Below, in pieces: positions 63,703 to 64,000 of a DNA stretch of 64,000 nucleotides (position 1 is its first letter; each line of letters opens with the position of its first letter). The notes under the pieces were generated by a model. It made no database searches and was not told where the DNA came from. It saw nothing but the letters and a program-made list of their open reading frames with translations. Made by a program: the position numbers and the translations under genes. The DNA is from CAVXYG01 sp963706835 (GTDB lineage: Bacteria > Actinomycetota > Actinomycetes > S36-B12 > GCA-2699445), in contig CAVPOB010000016.1 in NCBI GenBank assembly GCA_963706835.1, forward strand, positions 354,773 through 418,772, in the 5' to 3' direction.

Positions 63703-63879
63703 ATGATGAACGCAGGCGACACCACGTCGACGTCCGAGTTGAAGGTCGTGAAGGTGGACCTCAGCGGGCCCCTGCCGAGGGTGGAGTCTGGATCTGCTGC
63801 CGGAGGTGGACAACTCGCAGTTGCCGCAGTCCACGCTGTCGCGGAACTAGATGAGCCGTCAACGGTAGGGCTGGGCTGA
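63703..63879 (+). CDS. Small ORF with strong ribosome site, possible peptide
   Basis: ATG 63703 follows AAGGAGCAGCAA, one of the best ribosome sites in the window, and is not part of any larger gene. As written it encodes 58 residues beginning MMNAGDTTSTSELKVVKVDL. After about residue 25 the codon bias drops, while a different frame reads SLDLLPEVDNSQLPQSTLSR and stops at about 63850 with strong GC3. A frameshift near 63775-63780 is therefore likely. A leader plus Ser/Thr-rich tail suggests a peptide precursor, but no modifying enzyme is in view. Confidence 0.4.
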   Translation: MMNAGDTTSTSELKVVKVDLSGPLPRVESGSAAGGGQLAVAAVHAVAELDEPSTVGLG

Positions 63880-64000
63880 CTGGCCCCGCCCTGCCGTCGC
63901 CGACAAGCCAGGTTGAGGTCTCGCCCACACCTTGTCGTCGCGATGATCTGGGACGCTGGACCAACGAGAGGCACGGAACGCACTTGAGCCCGATGTTCGC

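Overview
The window is about 64 kb of very GC-rich chromosomal DNA from an actinobacterium (Actinomycetes). Markers for this are mycothiol synthesis (mshC), an F420-type luciferase-like oxidoreductase, a fused trehalose synthase/maltokinase, DUF3090 and SCO1664-type genes beside mshC, GTG starts and many ATGA/GTGA gene overlaps. I cannot place it below class level. No phage, integrase, transposase, CRISPR array or plasmid function was seen.

Layout. 0.5-3.3 kb: recA, recX and a lipoprotein sugar dehydrogenase on the plus strand, all broken by single-base frameshifts. 3.3-9.9 kb (minus): a PLP desulfhydrase-like gene, TreS-maltokinase, an MFS transporter and an APH-type kinase, closely spaced. 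10-13.5 kb: a zinc-ribbon peptide, an M48 protease and a coupled pair of CNNM/CorC-type membrane proteins. 13.5-14.5 kb: repeats and tRNA-Leu(GAG). 14.6-20.2 kb: M20 peptidase, SRPBCC protein, lipoprotein, aldo/keto reductase, LLM oxidoreductase, uppP. 20.3-28 kb: corA, then the phosphatase-DUF3090-SCO1664-mshC cluster, a class III cyclase with a TPR-like tail and a DUF2235 hydrolase. 28-36.5 kb: an FtsX-like permease, pgi, an alpha/beta hydrolase, YihY/BrkB and a Lon-N-domain protein. 36.8-45.3 kb: metH, a CsbD-like protein, a LuxR response regulator, a GGCT-like protein and a gluABCD-type amino acid importer. 46-53 kb: Na+/alanine symporter with universal stress protein, SDR, GNAT, lipoprotein, a dimeric-barrel monooxygenase-like gene, and a winged-helix ferredoxin-like protein beside an FAD oxidoreductase. 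53.8-64 kb: an ABC ATPase remnant, a 695-residue unknown protein with LNPQPLPP repeats, a DEAD-box helicase, a lipase, an RHH/Doc toxin-antitoxin pair, an unusual uracil-DNA glycosylase fusion and a decayed methyltransferase.

Two things stand out. First, four intergenic loci (about 13.8, 32.8, 45.4 and 53.5 kb) carry the same mirror-symmetric repeat: 19-20 bp mini-hairpins of the form TGCACCCG-NNN-YGGGGG, in direct orientation in the left half and inverted in the right half, with a variable trinucleotide in each loop. This is the best candidate for an undescribed element. Second, about a dozen single-base frameshifts interrupt otherwise well conserved genes, mostly near both ends of the window and including the Walker A motif of recA. 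They look more like consensus errors in the assembly than biology, and gene integrity should be read with that in mind.
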